A DNA stretch of 58,542 nucleotides, from contig CAJXUS010000022.1 in assembly GCA_913060675.1 (NCBI GenBank), positions 1 through 58,542 of the forward strand. Reading direction: 5' to 3'. Source of the DNA: an uncultured Rhodospirillales bacterium. Lineage in GTDB: Bacteria; Pseudomonadota; Alphaproteobacteria; Kiloniellales; Kiloniellaceae. A program made the translations under genes and the position numbers. Below are positions 1 to 7,097 of this stretch, piece after piece. Every line of letters begins with the position of its first letter. Within the stretch, counting starts at the first letter, position 1. Under the pieces are notes generated by a model, which saw only the letters and a list, made by a program, of their open reading frames with translations, searched no databases and had not been told where the DNA came from.

Positions 1-125
1 TCTGTGATTTCATAGTCTTGAACCATATCATAAGTTCTCAACTAGTCATGACCCTAATTTTAAATAATTCTGGCCTCTATTTCTTGCCTCTAATGACGGA
101 TTATCCGTTCCGATCCGCCAACTAT

Positions 126-161
126 CCCGGGAAATAATGTGTTAAAGCTTTATTTCTCGGG
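126..161. repeat. Inverted repeat upstream of the CBS gene
   Basis: A 12-nt arm at 126-137 (CCCGGGAAATAA) and its near reverse complement at 150-161 (TTATTTCTCGGG) could form a hairpin with one G-U pair and a 12-nt loop. No clean T-run follows, so it may be a weak terminator of an unseen upstream gene or an mRNA structure. Nothing else is recognised in 1-264. Confidence 0.4.
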
Positions 162-264
162 AGATTTTCTCAATGGATTTGAATAGTTTTGTTAATCAGG
201 AGTTAATAGATTAAATTCTTGTGTTATAGTTACGAATTATAGCAGAACACGAGGAGGTACGAGA

Positions 265-786
265 ATGATATTTTCCAGTGATTTCGGCACCGCGCTTTAT
301 CAAAGTGACAGCGGTTCTGGCTCAGGAGAGGCTGGGAATACAGTAGGGTCTTCTGGCGGGATGGTTAAGGATGTTCTTGCTGAAAAAGGCGGCGATATCC
401 ATACCATCGACACGAGCCACACTGTATTAGAAGTAGTGGGCATGCTTAATTCTTTTAAAATTGGTGCTCTTGTTATCGCTGATGAAAACAAGCGTCCAAT
501 TGGCATTGTTTCTGAACGCGATGTGGTTGTCGGTGTTGGCAAAGATGGCTTGGCGATCTTTGATAAGAACATCACTGAAATCATGACTGCGGACCCAATT
601 TGTTGTAGTCTTGAGGCCCGTGTTCACGAAGTCATGCAGAAGATGACCACCGGACGTTTCAGGCACATGCCTGTGGTTGATAATGGAAAACTGTGTGGCA
701 TGATTTCCATTGGGGACGTCGTGCGAAAACGCTTGATGGAACTCGAATTCGAAAACGAACAGATGATGGCTTATATGGCAGGATAA
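265..786 (+). CDS. CBS-domain pair protein
   Basis: A 173-residue soluble protein with two CBS domains in tandem (about residues 35-95 and 105-160). Such Bateman modules bind adenine nucleotides and usually sense energy state or regulate partner proteins; the partner here is unknown. The ATG at 265 has a strong ribosome binding site (GAGGAGGT, 250-257), so the Gly/Ser-rich 32-residue leader before MVKDVLAEKGG appears to be translated. Family members commonly start close to the second Met, so the leader is an extension. A hairpin terminator follows. No operon partner lies on the plus strand. Confidence 0.85.
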   Translation: MIFSSDFGTALYQSDSGSGSGEAGNTVGSSGGMVKDVLAEKGGDIHTIDTSHTVLEVVGMLNSFKIGALVIADENKRPIGIVSERDVVVGVGKDGLAIFDKNITEIMTADPICCSLEARVHEVMQKMTTGRFRHMPVVDNGKLCGMISIGDVVRKRLMELEFENEQMMAYMAG

Positions 787-824
787 AAGAACCTATTAAA
801 GAGCTTGATAGTTGTCAGATTGGT

Positions 825-855
825 GTAACGACGGATCATTTTATTCCGTCGTTAC
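825..855. terminator. Hairpin between convergent genes
   Basis: A perfect 11-bp stem (GTAACGACGGA 825-835 with TCCGTCGTTAC 845-855) and a 9-nt loop lie between the stops of two convergent genes. T-runs on either side are weak, so it is a likely bidirectional terminator of modest strength. Confidence 0.6.
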
Positions 856-875
856 ATTCTTAAAGTTACTCTGTA

Positions 876-1676
876 TTAGGGCATATCTTGGGTGTGAACC
901 CATAATAGACCGCCTTCTTCAACCTGTGCATTTGTCCCGTCGGGTGCAGGAAGGGTTTTTCCATTGTCCACCAATGCGGCAAAACCCCACCAACCTGCTT
1001 TAGGCATGGCATAGTGAAAAACACCATTTGTATCAGCCCTGACCACTTGTGTAACAAAAGGTGAGCCAGGCGTTTTTATATTCCCTTGTCCTCGATACTC
1101 TATCTCAACAAGTGCGTTGGCCTCTGGCTTGCCGTTATTGATTACTTGTCCCGAAAATAGATTATTGGTCCATAGCCCATAGGGGCGACTCAAAGGCATA
1201 ATTTCAACAGGCAGGCCTACGGGTGTTTCCCACCCATTCTCCAGGCCATAAGCGTTCACAATGACTTTTGTATAGTGAATAATCATCGTTCGTTCTTCAG
1301 CTTCCCAGTAGGGAGCTGGAGTCAGAAAGAACGTATAGTCTCCTGCACGTTTTATATTATGGAGGGCTTTAAAAGAAGTGACATTGGCCGGGTTTAATTT
1401 CCCCTCAAGCCTTATGGCTTTTAATTCGGTTGTTAGGTCTTGTTTCAAGCCTGCAACCTGTACCCCAAATTGTTCTGGAAGCTGCATATCCATCAAGGGA
1501 GCGCCTTCCATCGGGTGGGTAAACCTGATGTCAAAAGTGAGAGTGCTTTGCTTACTTTTTGTAATGAGAGAATGTGAGGGAATTAATTCAAGAAAATGGG
1601 CCTCAGCTCTAGTTGCTGTCAGGGCCATAGTCATTAATCCCATGAAAAACATGAGAGATAGTCGTATCAAAAACAT
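876..1676 (-). CDS. DUF4198 (NikK-like) exported metal-uptake protein, copy 1
   Basis: A 266-residue periplasmic protein of the DUF4198/NikK family, an accessory of cobalt/nickel ECF transporters. The signal peptide is about residues 1-26 and ends in AEA, so signal peptidase I would expose His as the first mature residue (HFLEL). It shares with the second copy at 3159 the motifs FTHP, MDM..PE.F, PAP(Y/F).EA.E, VEIEY and PKAG.WG. It is transcribed away from the transporter operon and preceded by its own cobalamin riboswitch. Its role as a metal-binding helper is inferred from family and context; no biochemical function is shown by the sequence itself. Confidence 0.8.
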   Translation of the reverse strand: MFLIRLSLMFFMGLMTMALTATRAEAHFLELIPSHSLITKSKQSTLTFDIRFTHPMEGAPLMDMQLPEQFGVQVAGLKQDLTTELKAIRLEGKLNPANVTSFKALHNIKRAGDYTFFLTPAPYWEAEERTMIIHYTKVIVNAYGLENGWETPVGLPVEIMPLSRPYGLWTNNLFSGQVINNGKPEANALVEIEYRGQGNIKTPGSPFVTQVVRADTNGVFHYAMPKAGWWGFAALVDNGKTLPAPDGTNAQVEEGGLLWVHTQDMP

Positions 1677-1748
1677 GGTACGCGCCTTGTCAAAATAGTT
1701 ATGACAATGCCAAAACTCAGATCAACTGAGGCTCTTGGTATTGTCGAC

Positions 1749-1970
1749 AGGCACGCCACACGGCGGATAACCGCCCCAATGAAACTCCCCGTTCATCAGA
1801 CTGGTGACGTTATGGCGGCAGGTCTCCTGGCTTACAGCTCGAATAATAGATGCTATCATTTGAAGCCGTACACAGTTGCGGGGGCAGCTACGGTTTAAGA
1901 TTCCCTGATGGGCAAATCCCTCCGTATTCCCTATTATTTTCACGTCAAATTTACACATGAAAAACCGTCA
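1749..1970 (-). promoter_or_regulatory. Cobalamin riboswitch upstream of DUF4198 copy 1
   Basis: Read on the minus strand it has the hallmarks of the cobalamin riboswitch: the GGGAATACGG segment (near 1931), GCCCATCAGGGAA, the CTGCCCCCGCAACTG core and the B12 box AGCCAGGAGACCTGCC (1817-1832). Downstream a small hairpin (GGCGG-TTAT-CCGCC, 1762-1775 region) is followed by GTGGCGTGCCT at 1749-1759, exactly as after the second riboswitch. It should repress the gene when adenosylcobalamin is plentiful. Confidence 0.93.
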
Positions 1971-2042
1971 CGCGCGCAGTCTGTCAATATGACGTGTTGG
2001 GGTCAATCAGGAATATGGTTTTGAAAGATTTTCTCGTAGAGT

Positions 2043-2618
2043 TTAGAGAGCGCCACGGGTAGATTTACTATCTGCGAGTAATGCTCTGGTTTGAAGTGAT
2101 GCGAGATCACGCGCCCAGCTATCAGGTGCATTTGGGAACAGGCTGTAAAACCCGATGTAGCCGGAATAATCAATGACAGCATAGTTTCGTGCGGATTCTG
2201 GCGACAAGTCTGATGCTCTTTCATACATTCCTGCAAGGAGATCAAGACGAATGGTATCTACTTTTTGCACCGTTTTTCGAACGGTCTCATCTGATTGTCC
2301 CCATGTTCTCATGGCAACATCGGCGGCAATATCTTTTTCAAATGCAAGATTGAAAAGCATTTCGTACTGAGCTTCAGGATCTTCAACGTCCTTGATCTTT
2401 TCAAAAAGGTCTTCTGTGAAGTCTTTTTCCCAAAAAGCGAGAAGCGCAATTTTAAAAGCCTCAAAGTCCTTGAAATGATGATAAAAACTGCCCTTTGTCA
2501 GTTTAATATCTCTGCAAAGGCGGGCAATATTGAGAGCTTGAGGTCCTTCGCTGGCGAGTAACGTCATTGCGGATTGGAGCCAGTTGATACTGCCTTTTGA
2601 TATTTCTGATGAAGACAT
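2043..2618 (-). CDS. TetR/AcrR family transcriptional regulator
   Basis: A 191-residue regulator. The N-terminal TetR helix-turn-helix is visible at residues 20-55 (ALNIARLCRDIKLTKGSFYHHF), and the C-terminal part is a ligand-binding all-helical domain of unspecified specificity. It sits between the two cobalamin-riboswitch transcription units and is divergent from the transporter operon. A perfect 16-bp palindrome lies 42 bp upstream of its start and is the best candidate operator. Transcription from its promoter would continue toward the riboswitch and DUF4198 copy 1. Its ligand is unknown; control of metal uptake is inferred from position only. Confidence 0.85.
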   Translation of the reverse strand: MSSSEISKGSINWLQSAMTLLASEGPQALNIARLCRDIKLTKGSFYHHFKDFEAFKIALLAFWEKDFTEDLFEKIKDVEDPEAQYEMLFNLAFEKDIAADVAMRTWGQSDETVRKTVQKVDTIRLDLLAGMYERASDLSPESARNYAVIDYSGYIGFYSLFPNAPDSWARDLASLQTRALLADSKSTRGAL

Positions 2619-2659
2619 TTAGGGTCGCTTTATCTTGGGGTTAATTGTGACATTGTTTA

Positions 2660-2675
2660 CATACTCATGAGTATG
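2660..2675. promoter_or_regulatory. 16-bp palindromic operator candidate
   Basis: CATACTCATGAGTATG is a perfect 16-bp palindrome in the divergent region between the TetR gene and the riboswitch-led operon. Size, symmetry and place fit an operator for the adjacent TetR protein, possibly acting in both directions. Confidence 0.6.
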
Positions 2676-2714
2676 GCTAATTGGGGCAAAAATCCAAGGT
2701 TTAGTTAATCCCGC

Positions 2715-2742
2715 TTGCACTTTTTTTTTGTCTGCATAGACT
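2715..2742 (+). promoter_or_regulatory. Possible promoter of the cobalt-uptake operon
   Basis: TTGCAC (2715-2720) and TAGACT (2737-2742) are 16 nt apart, with nine T in a row in the spacer, and would start transcription just before the riboswitch. The match to the sigma-70 consensus is only partial. Confidence 0.4.
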
Positions 2743-2747
2743 GCGGT

Positions 2748-3010
2748 TATGCATGGTTCCCCAAGGGTGAAGTCGCCCGGGGATTAAAAGGGAACACGGA
2801 TTAATTTACCCATCAGGGAATTTCAAGCCGTGGCTGCCCCCGCAACTGTAAACGGTGAGTTCTTACCAATCTATGATCACTGGCATATGCCGGGAAGGTC
2901 TGGTGATAGAGCAACGATCCGTGAGCCAGGAGACCTGCCGGCATAATGTCACTAAACCGTAGGGCGGGGAGTACCATCGGTGACGGACATCCGTTTGTGG
3001 CGTGCCTTTG
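2748..3010 (+). promoter_or_regulatory. Cobalamin riboswitch upstream of the transporter operon
   Basis: It contains GGTTCCCC...GGGGATTAAAAGGGAA, CCCATCAGGGAA, the CTGCCCCCGCAACTG core (from about 2834) and the B12 box AGCCAGGAGACCTGCC (2924-2939). A downstream module follows: a hairpin ACGG-ACAT-CCGT (2983-2994) then GTGGCGTGCCT (2997-3007), 57 nt after the B12 box. The same module at the same distance follows the minus-strand riboswitch. It predicts B12-dependent repression and supports cobalt as the transported metal. Confidence 0.95.
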
Positions 3011-3158
3011 AGCCGAGCTACTGGATCATGAATCCCCAGGGTTACCTGTGTTTTCTTGTCAACGGGATGTCTAAATTGCATCTTCCCCTATCCAATATGC
3101 TCCAATAGGAACGTTGCCGTTGACTGAAAAGTTAACGGCTAGGAGATATTTGAACGAG

Positions 3159-3947
3159 ATGAAAAAAGTTCTCTTTTGTGGTGTTGTTGCTGCTGGCCTT
3201 GCAGCTTTTGTTTCTGGTGCGCAAGCGCACTTTCAGTTGGTGTTTACACCTGAAACAATGCTCGAAAAGGGCGGTAAACTCACCCTGAAAATGCCATTTA
3301 CACACCCTGCAGAATCCGGCCATGTTATGGACATGGGAGTTCCCGAAGAATTCTATTCAATCCGCAAGGGTAAAAAGACCGACCTGATGGATAAGCTGAA
3401 ACCCATTGAATGGACCAGCAGCGCGAATACCGGCAAGGCGTATGAAGCAGAAGTGAAACTTCGCGGTCTTGGTGATAACGTTTTTGTTTTAAAGCCAGCG
3501 CCATTTTATGAAGCAAGCGAAGACATCTATATTCAGCAGATTACCAAATCTTATGTAAATGTTGGTGATCTTCCAACAGATTGGCCCGAAGTTCAGGGAC
3601 TGAAAACTGAAATTCGACCGCTAACAAAGCCCTATAATGTTATTGCAGGTGGAACGTTTTCAGGTGTTGTCCTCTCTGAGGGAAAACCAGTTCCTTTTGC
3701 CGAGATTGAAATCGAGTACCTCAACTTCCCTGCTGATATGGAAAATAACAAGTTTGCAGAGATGGGGCTGATTTCTTCCCCGGCGCATGCCATTCGTTCA
3801 GATGCGTCTGGAACCTTTACTTTTGGGGTTCCAAAAGCTGGAACTTGGGGCATTGCGGCTCTTGCCGTTGGGCCAGATACCGAGCATGAAGGCAAAGAGC
3901 TTTCACAAGATGCCGTTATCTGGATCCAAGCGCGTAATGTTGATTAA
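3159..3947 (+). CDS. DUF4198 (NikK-like) exported metal-uptake protein, copy 2
   Basis: A 262-residue periplasmic protein of the DUF4198/NikK family and first gene of the transporter operon. I start at the ATG at 3159, after AGGAGA (3141-3146), because it gives a clean signal peptide (MKKVLFCGVVAAGLAAF...) cut after AQA, leaving His-Phe-Gln as the mature N-terminus; a TTG at 3114 would add 15 residues before it. Motifs shared with copy 1 include FTHP, MDMGVPEEF, PAPFYEASE and PKAGTWG. It is 14 nt upstream of cbiM. Expected to help deliver Co or Ni to the membrane component. Confidence 0.85.
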   Translation: MKKVLFCGVVAAGLAAFVSGAQAHFQLVFTPETMLEKGGKLTLKMPFTHPAESGHVMDMGVPEEFYSIRKGKKTDLMDKLKPIEWTSSANTGKAYEAEVKLRGLGDNVFVLKPAPFYEASEDIYIQQITKSYVNVGDLPTDWPEVQGLKTEIRPLTKPYNVIAGGTFSGVVLSEGKPVPFAEIEIEYLNFPADMENNKFAEMGLISSPAHAIRSDASGTFTFGVPKAGTWGIAALAVGPDTEHEGKELSQDAVIWIQARNVD

Positions 3948-3961
3948 GGATTGGACAAGCG

Positions 3962-4759
3962 ATGCATATCGTTGATGGTGCTTTGTCAAATCCGGTGTTG
4001 ATTGGTGGTGGCGTTCTTGCCGCCGCCGGCGTCGCCTATAGCTTGAAAAAATTGGAACCGGAAGATCTTCCTCGCGTTGGGGTTCTATCGGCGGTCTTTT
4101 TTGTGGTCTCTCTGATCCATGTGCCTCTTGGGTTCTCTTCTGTGCACCTTATCTTGAACGGGTTACTTGGGATTATTCTCGGCTGGGCAGCTTTTCCTGC
4201 ATTGGCAGTGGCTTTGTTACTCCAAGCAATCTTTTTTGGCTTTGGTGGTCTGACTGTTCTTGGCGTAAATGCCGTCAATATTGCCTTTCCGGCGGTGATG
4301 GTTTTTTACCTCTGTCGGTGGGGGCTCAGTGCAGAACGCTATAAGCTTGCAAAATTAGCTGCTGACGGTTTGTTTGCTGTCTTCTTTATTGTTTCGGTAT
4401 GGGCTGGATTTGCTCTTTTTGAAGCTTATCAAGTCGAGGGAGCAACGTGGCGTGTTTCCGTTAATGGAATTTCCTTGGCACTTTTTGCCATGGTCATGAT
4501 TGGCGGATATGTGTTGTACCGTCGTGGAATTCTATCCGTAGCAGGATTTTGGGGGTTTCTCGGAGGCTCGCTTTCGATTTTCTTTACCGCAATTATGGTT
4601 GCAATTTCTCTGGCTCTTTCCGGGGACGAATTTGCAAAGGCAGCTGAGTTTGTCATCGTTGCTCACTTCCCCGTTATGGCTGTGGAAGGAATTTTGACCG
4701 CTGCGACCATTCAGTTGATTACCAAAGTTAAACCGGAGCTCATTCATGCAGTACGGTAA
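3962..4759 (+). CDS. cbiM: ECF-type cobalt/nickel transporter substrate-binding component CbiM/NikM
   Basis: A 265-residue integral membrane S-component with about seven hydrophobic segments. It begins MHIVDGAL, the invariant N-terminus whose Met1 amino group and His2 coordinate Co/Ni in this family; SLIHVPLGFSSVH supplies the further conserved histidines. AAGGA (3946-3950) is its ribosome binding site. It overlaps the next gene by 14 bp. The metal is predicted to be cobalt because of the riboswitch, though the KMLQO arrangement is also used for nickel. Confidence 0.93.
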   Translation: MHIVDGALSNPVLIGGGVLAAAGVAYSLKKLEPEDLPRVGVLSAVFFVVSLIHVPLGFSSVHLILNGLLGIILGWAAFPALAVALLLQAIFFGFGGLTVLGVNAVNIAFPAVMVFYLCRWGLSAERYKLAKLAADGLFAVFFIVSVWAGFALFEAYQVEGATWRVSVNGISLALFAMVMIGGYVLYRRGILSVAGFWGFLGGSLSIFFTAIMVAISLALSGDEFAKAAEFVIVAHFPVMAVEGILTAATIQLITKVKPELIHAVR

Positions 4760-5381
4760 ATCTATTTTTTCCGGGTTGGTTTTTGCCGCTGTTTTTACAG
4801 TCGGCACAATGACAAATGCCTGGGCACACAAAGTAATTTCTGCGGCCTATCCTGATGGAAATCTGATCGAAGGTGAAATTGGTTTTTCCAGTGGGGATAT
4901 GGCAGTTAATGTTCCCATCGTAATTACAGACCCAGACGGAAACAAATTGGGTGAAGTAACCACCGATGAAGAAGGGCTCTTCTCCTTTACGGCAACTCAA
5001 AAAGTCGATCATATTTTTCGAGCTGACTTAAGTGCAGGACATATTGCGACCTTCACGGTGCTGGCCGATGAGTTACCCGACGATTTGGCCGGTGGGGAAC
5101 CCAAATCGTCGGTTGCATCGACGGCTTCAAATTTGGCTGAACCTGTAAAAGCAGTTGTATCCGCTTCTGCAAATTCGAATTTAGTCGTAATTGATCAGGC
5201 TGGATTAGAAAAATTGATCTCAAAAGCGACTAAAGAAACTCGAGCACTGCGTAAGGACCTAGTTCAGTACAAAGAAGAACGTCGTATGCAAGACATACTT
5301 GGGGGCATCGGGTATATCCTCGGGATCTTTGGTATTGCATCTTTCCTACTTGGGCGACGCAAGTCAGCAAAGGAAGCTTAA
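4746..5381 (+). CDS. NikL-like exported, membrane-anchored transporter accessory
   Basis: A 211-residue protein with an N-terminal signal peptide cut after AWA, giving the mature start HKVIS. A beta-rich domain of about 80 residues follows (PVVITDPDGN..GEVTTDEEGLFSF region), then a Ser/Ala linker, a helical stretch (residues 150-185) and a C-terminal transmembrane helix (IGYILGIFGIASFLLG) ending in positive charges. It takes the place that CbiN/NikN holds in other operons. It overlaps cbiM by 14 bp and ends 1 nt before cbiQ. Function by family and context; specificity not visible. Confidence 0.75.
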   Translation: MQYGKSIFSGLVFAAVFTVGTMTNAWAHKVISAAYPDGNLIEGEIGFSSGDMAVNVPIVITDPDGNKLGEVTTDEEGLFSFTATQKVDHIFRADLSAGHIATFTVLADELPDDLAGGEPKSSVASTASNLAEPVKAVVSASANSNLVVIDQAGLEKLISKATKETRALRKDLVQYKEERRMQDILGGIGYILGIFGIASFLLGRRKSAKEA

Positions 5382-5382
5382 T

Positions 5383-6168
5383 ATGACACAGGTGTTGGGA
5401 GAAGTTTCTCAATCGTGGACTGCGAAATGTGATCAAAGCAAGTCTGAAGCTTTTCTCAACAGCCTTGATCCGCGGGTGCGGTTTGTGTCCTGCGTACTTT
5501 TTGCTTTTCTGATCTCGGCGATGCACGATTTGGGTGCTCTAACCCTTGCTTTAGGAATTGGAGTGGGACTTTCTCTGTCGGCACGACTTCCACTTTGGAC
5601 AACAGTTCGAAAAGTACTCGTTGTTGATTCTTTTATCGTCGTCCTCCTCCTGACCTTGCCGTTTACAATGCCTGGAGAGACCGCATTTACGCTTTTGGGC
5701 TGGGATGCAAGCCTAGAGGGCTTGTATAGGGCTGCTGAGGTCGGATTGAAGGCCAATGCTATTCTCTTTTCACTGATGGGGCTGCTGGGCATCATGGAAC
5801 CATCGGTTCTCGGACATGCTTTATACCGTCTTAAAGTTCCGGTTAAGCTCGTGCATCTATTCCTTTTCACTGTGCGATATATTGATGTTTTTTACAAAGA
5901 GTATAAAACGATGCGCATGGCTATGAAGGCGCGCGGTTTTTACCCTAAAACTGATTTGCATACTTTACGGTCCATTGGTTATCTCATTGGTATGATGCTA
6001 GTGCGTAGCCTGGAACGATCCGATCGAATTATGGAAGCAATGAAGTGCAGGGGCTTTGATGGTCGGTTTCATATTCTCAACGACATGAAAGCAAGCCAGA
6101 GAGATTTCATTTTTGGTGGTGCTGTCTCTATTATAATGATCGGCCTTTTGGTCGTGGAGTACCTTTAA
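5383..6168 (+). CDS. cbiQ: ECF transporter transmembrane component CbiQ
   Basis: A 261-residue T-component with several hydrophobic segments and the two Ala-Arg-Gly-type coupling motifs that contact the ATPase: KARGF near residue 183 and KCRGF near 222. The ATG at 5383 is chosen because AGGAAG (5371-5376) precedes it and it follows the nikL stop by 1 nt; an upstream in-frame start would lie inside nikL. Its stop overlaps the start of cbiO. It couples ATP hydrolysis to movement of CbiM. Confidence 0.9.
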   Translation: MTQVLGEVSQSWTAKCDQSKSEAFLNSLDPRVRFVSCVLFAFLISAMHDLGALTLALGIGVGLSLSARLPLWTTVRKVLVVDSFIVVLLLTLPFTMPGETAFTLLGWDASLEGLYRAAEVGLKANAILFSLMGLLGIMEPSVLGHALYRLKVPVKLVHLFLFTVRYIDVFYKEYKTMRMAMKARGFYPKTDLHTLRSIGYLIGMMLVRSLERSDRIMEAMKCRGFDGRFHILNDMKASQRDFIFGGAVSIIMIGLLVVEYL

Positions 6169-6839
6169 TGTCGTCATTAATTTCTCCCTTAATTGCTCTG
6201 CGTGGCCTGCATTTTTCCTATGCGAGTGGCCAGGATGTTCTCAACGGTGTTGATTTTGAACTTCGCGCAGGAGAGCGTGTCGCTCTTACCGGGAGCAATG
6301 GTGCTGGTAAGAGTACTCTGTTGCGTTTGATAAATGGCCTTGAAACGGCAAAGAGTGGGGAGATCCACGCCTTTGGTTCTGTTCGCCAGCAGGAAAAAGA
6401 CTTCCGGGAGGTTCGGGTTCGGGCTGGTCTGGTTTTTCAGGACCCTGATGATCAGCTTTTCTGTCCCACAGTCGCTGAGGATCTTGCTTTTGGGCCTTTA
6501 AATCTTGGGAAATCCCGTCAGGAAGTTGTGTCTATCGTCGAGAAGACACTTGTTATGCTGAAACTTGAACATCTCGCAGATAGAATTACGCATAAACTCT
6601 CAGGAGGGCAGAAGCGTCTGGTTGCGCTCGCGACAGTTATGGCGCTAGAGCCGGATGTCCTTTTATTGGATGAGCCGACAAACGATCTTGATCGAGATAC
6701 CAAGCAGCATTTGATAACGCTCTTATCTGAATTGCCTCAAGCGATGATTATCGTTTCCCATAATCATCACTTCTTGAACAAGGTCGCAACCCGTCAGGTT
6801 GAGCTATCCAATGGTCGATTGCTGGAACAAGCCGCTTAA
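6168..6839 (+). CDS. cbiO: ECF transporter ATP-binding protein CbiO
   Basis: A 223-residue ABC ATPase with Walker A GSNGAGKST (residues 42-50), Q-loop VFQDPDDQ, signature LSGGQKR, Walker B VLLLDEPTND and switch His in VSHNHHF. It is shorter than many CbiO proteins (about 270) and lacks an extended C-terminal domain. As the only ATPase in the operon it presumably works as a homodimer. Last gene of the K-M-L-Q-O operon; start and preceding stop share one base. Confidence 0.93.
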   Translation: MSSLISPLIALRGLHFSYASGQDVLNGVDFELRAGERVALTGSNGAGKSTLLRLINGLETAKSGEIHAFGSVRQQEKDFREVRVRAGLVFQDPDDQLFCPTVAEDLAFGPLNLGKSRQEVVSIVEKTLVMLKLEHLADRITHKLSGGQKRLVALATVMALEPDVLLLDEPTNDLDRDTKQHLITLLSELPQAMIIVSHNHHFLNKVATRQVELSNGRLLEQAA

Positions 6840-7097
6840 AAAGGAATGTAAACCTACATAGTGAGTAAACTTGCCATTATTCAGTCACGCTAAGGTCGCT
6901 TTCTCTTTGGATAATAGAGGCTGAGATTATTAATTCTCTGGCGATTGGAAGGATACTTAAGTGAATAAGAATCCTCATTTTCTTTGAAATAAAAAATATT
7001 TCCAAAGGCCAAAGTTATAATTAACTTTTAACTTATTATGGCATAGAATAAGAAAAGCTTCCCAGAGACTATTCTGTGATTAGAGAAAGGCAGTCGG

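Noticed and set aside
1378..1698. Plus-strand open frame opposite the DUF4198 gene
   Set aside because: It is antisense to a clear gene with a signal peptide and conserved motifs; no ribosome binding site or domain supports it.
5299..5382. Upstream start for cbiQ
   Set aside because: It would extend 28 residues back inside nikL with no ribosome binding site; the ATG at 5383 has AGGAAG and fits the family.
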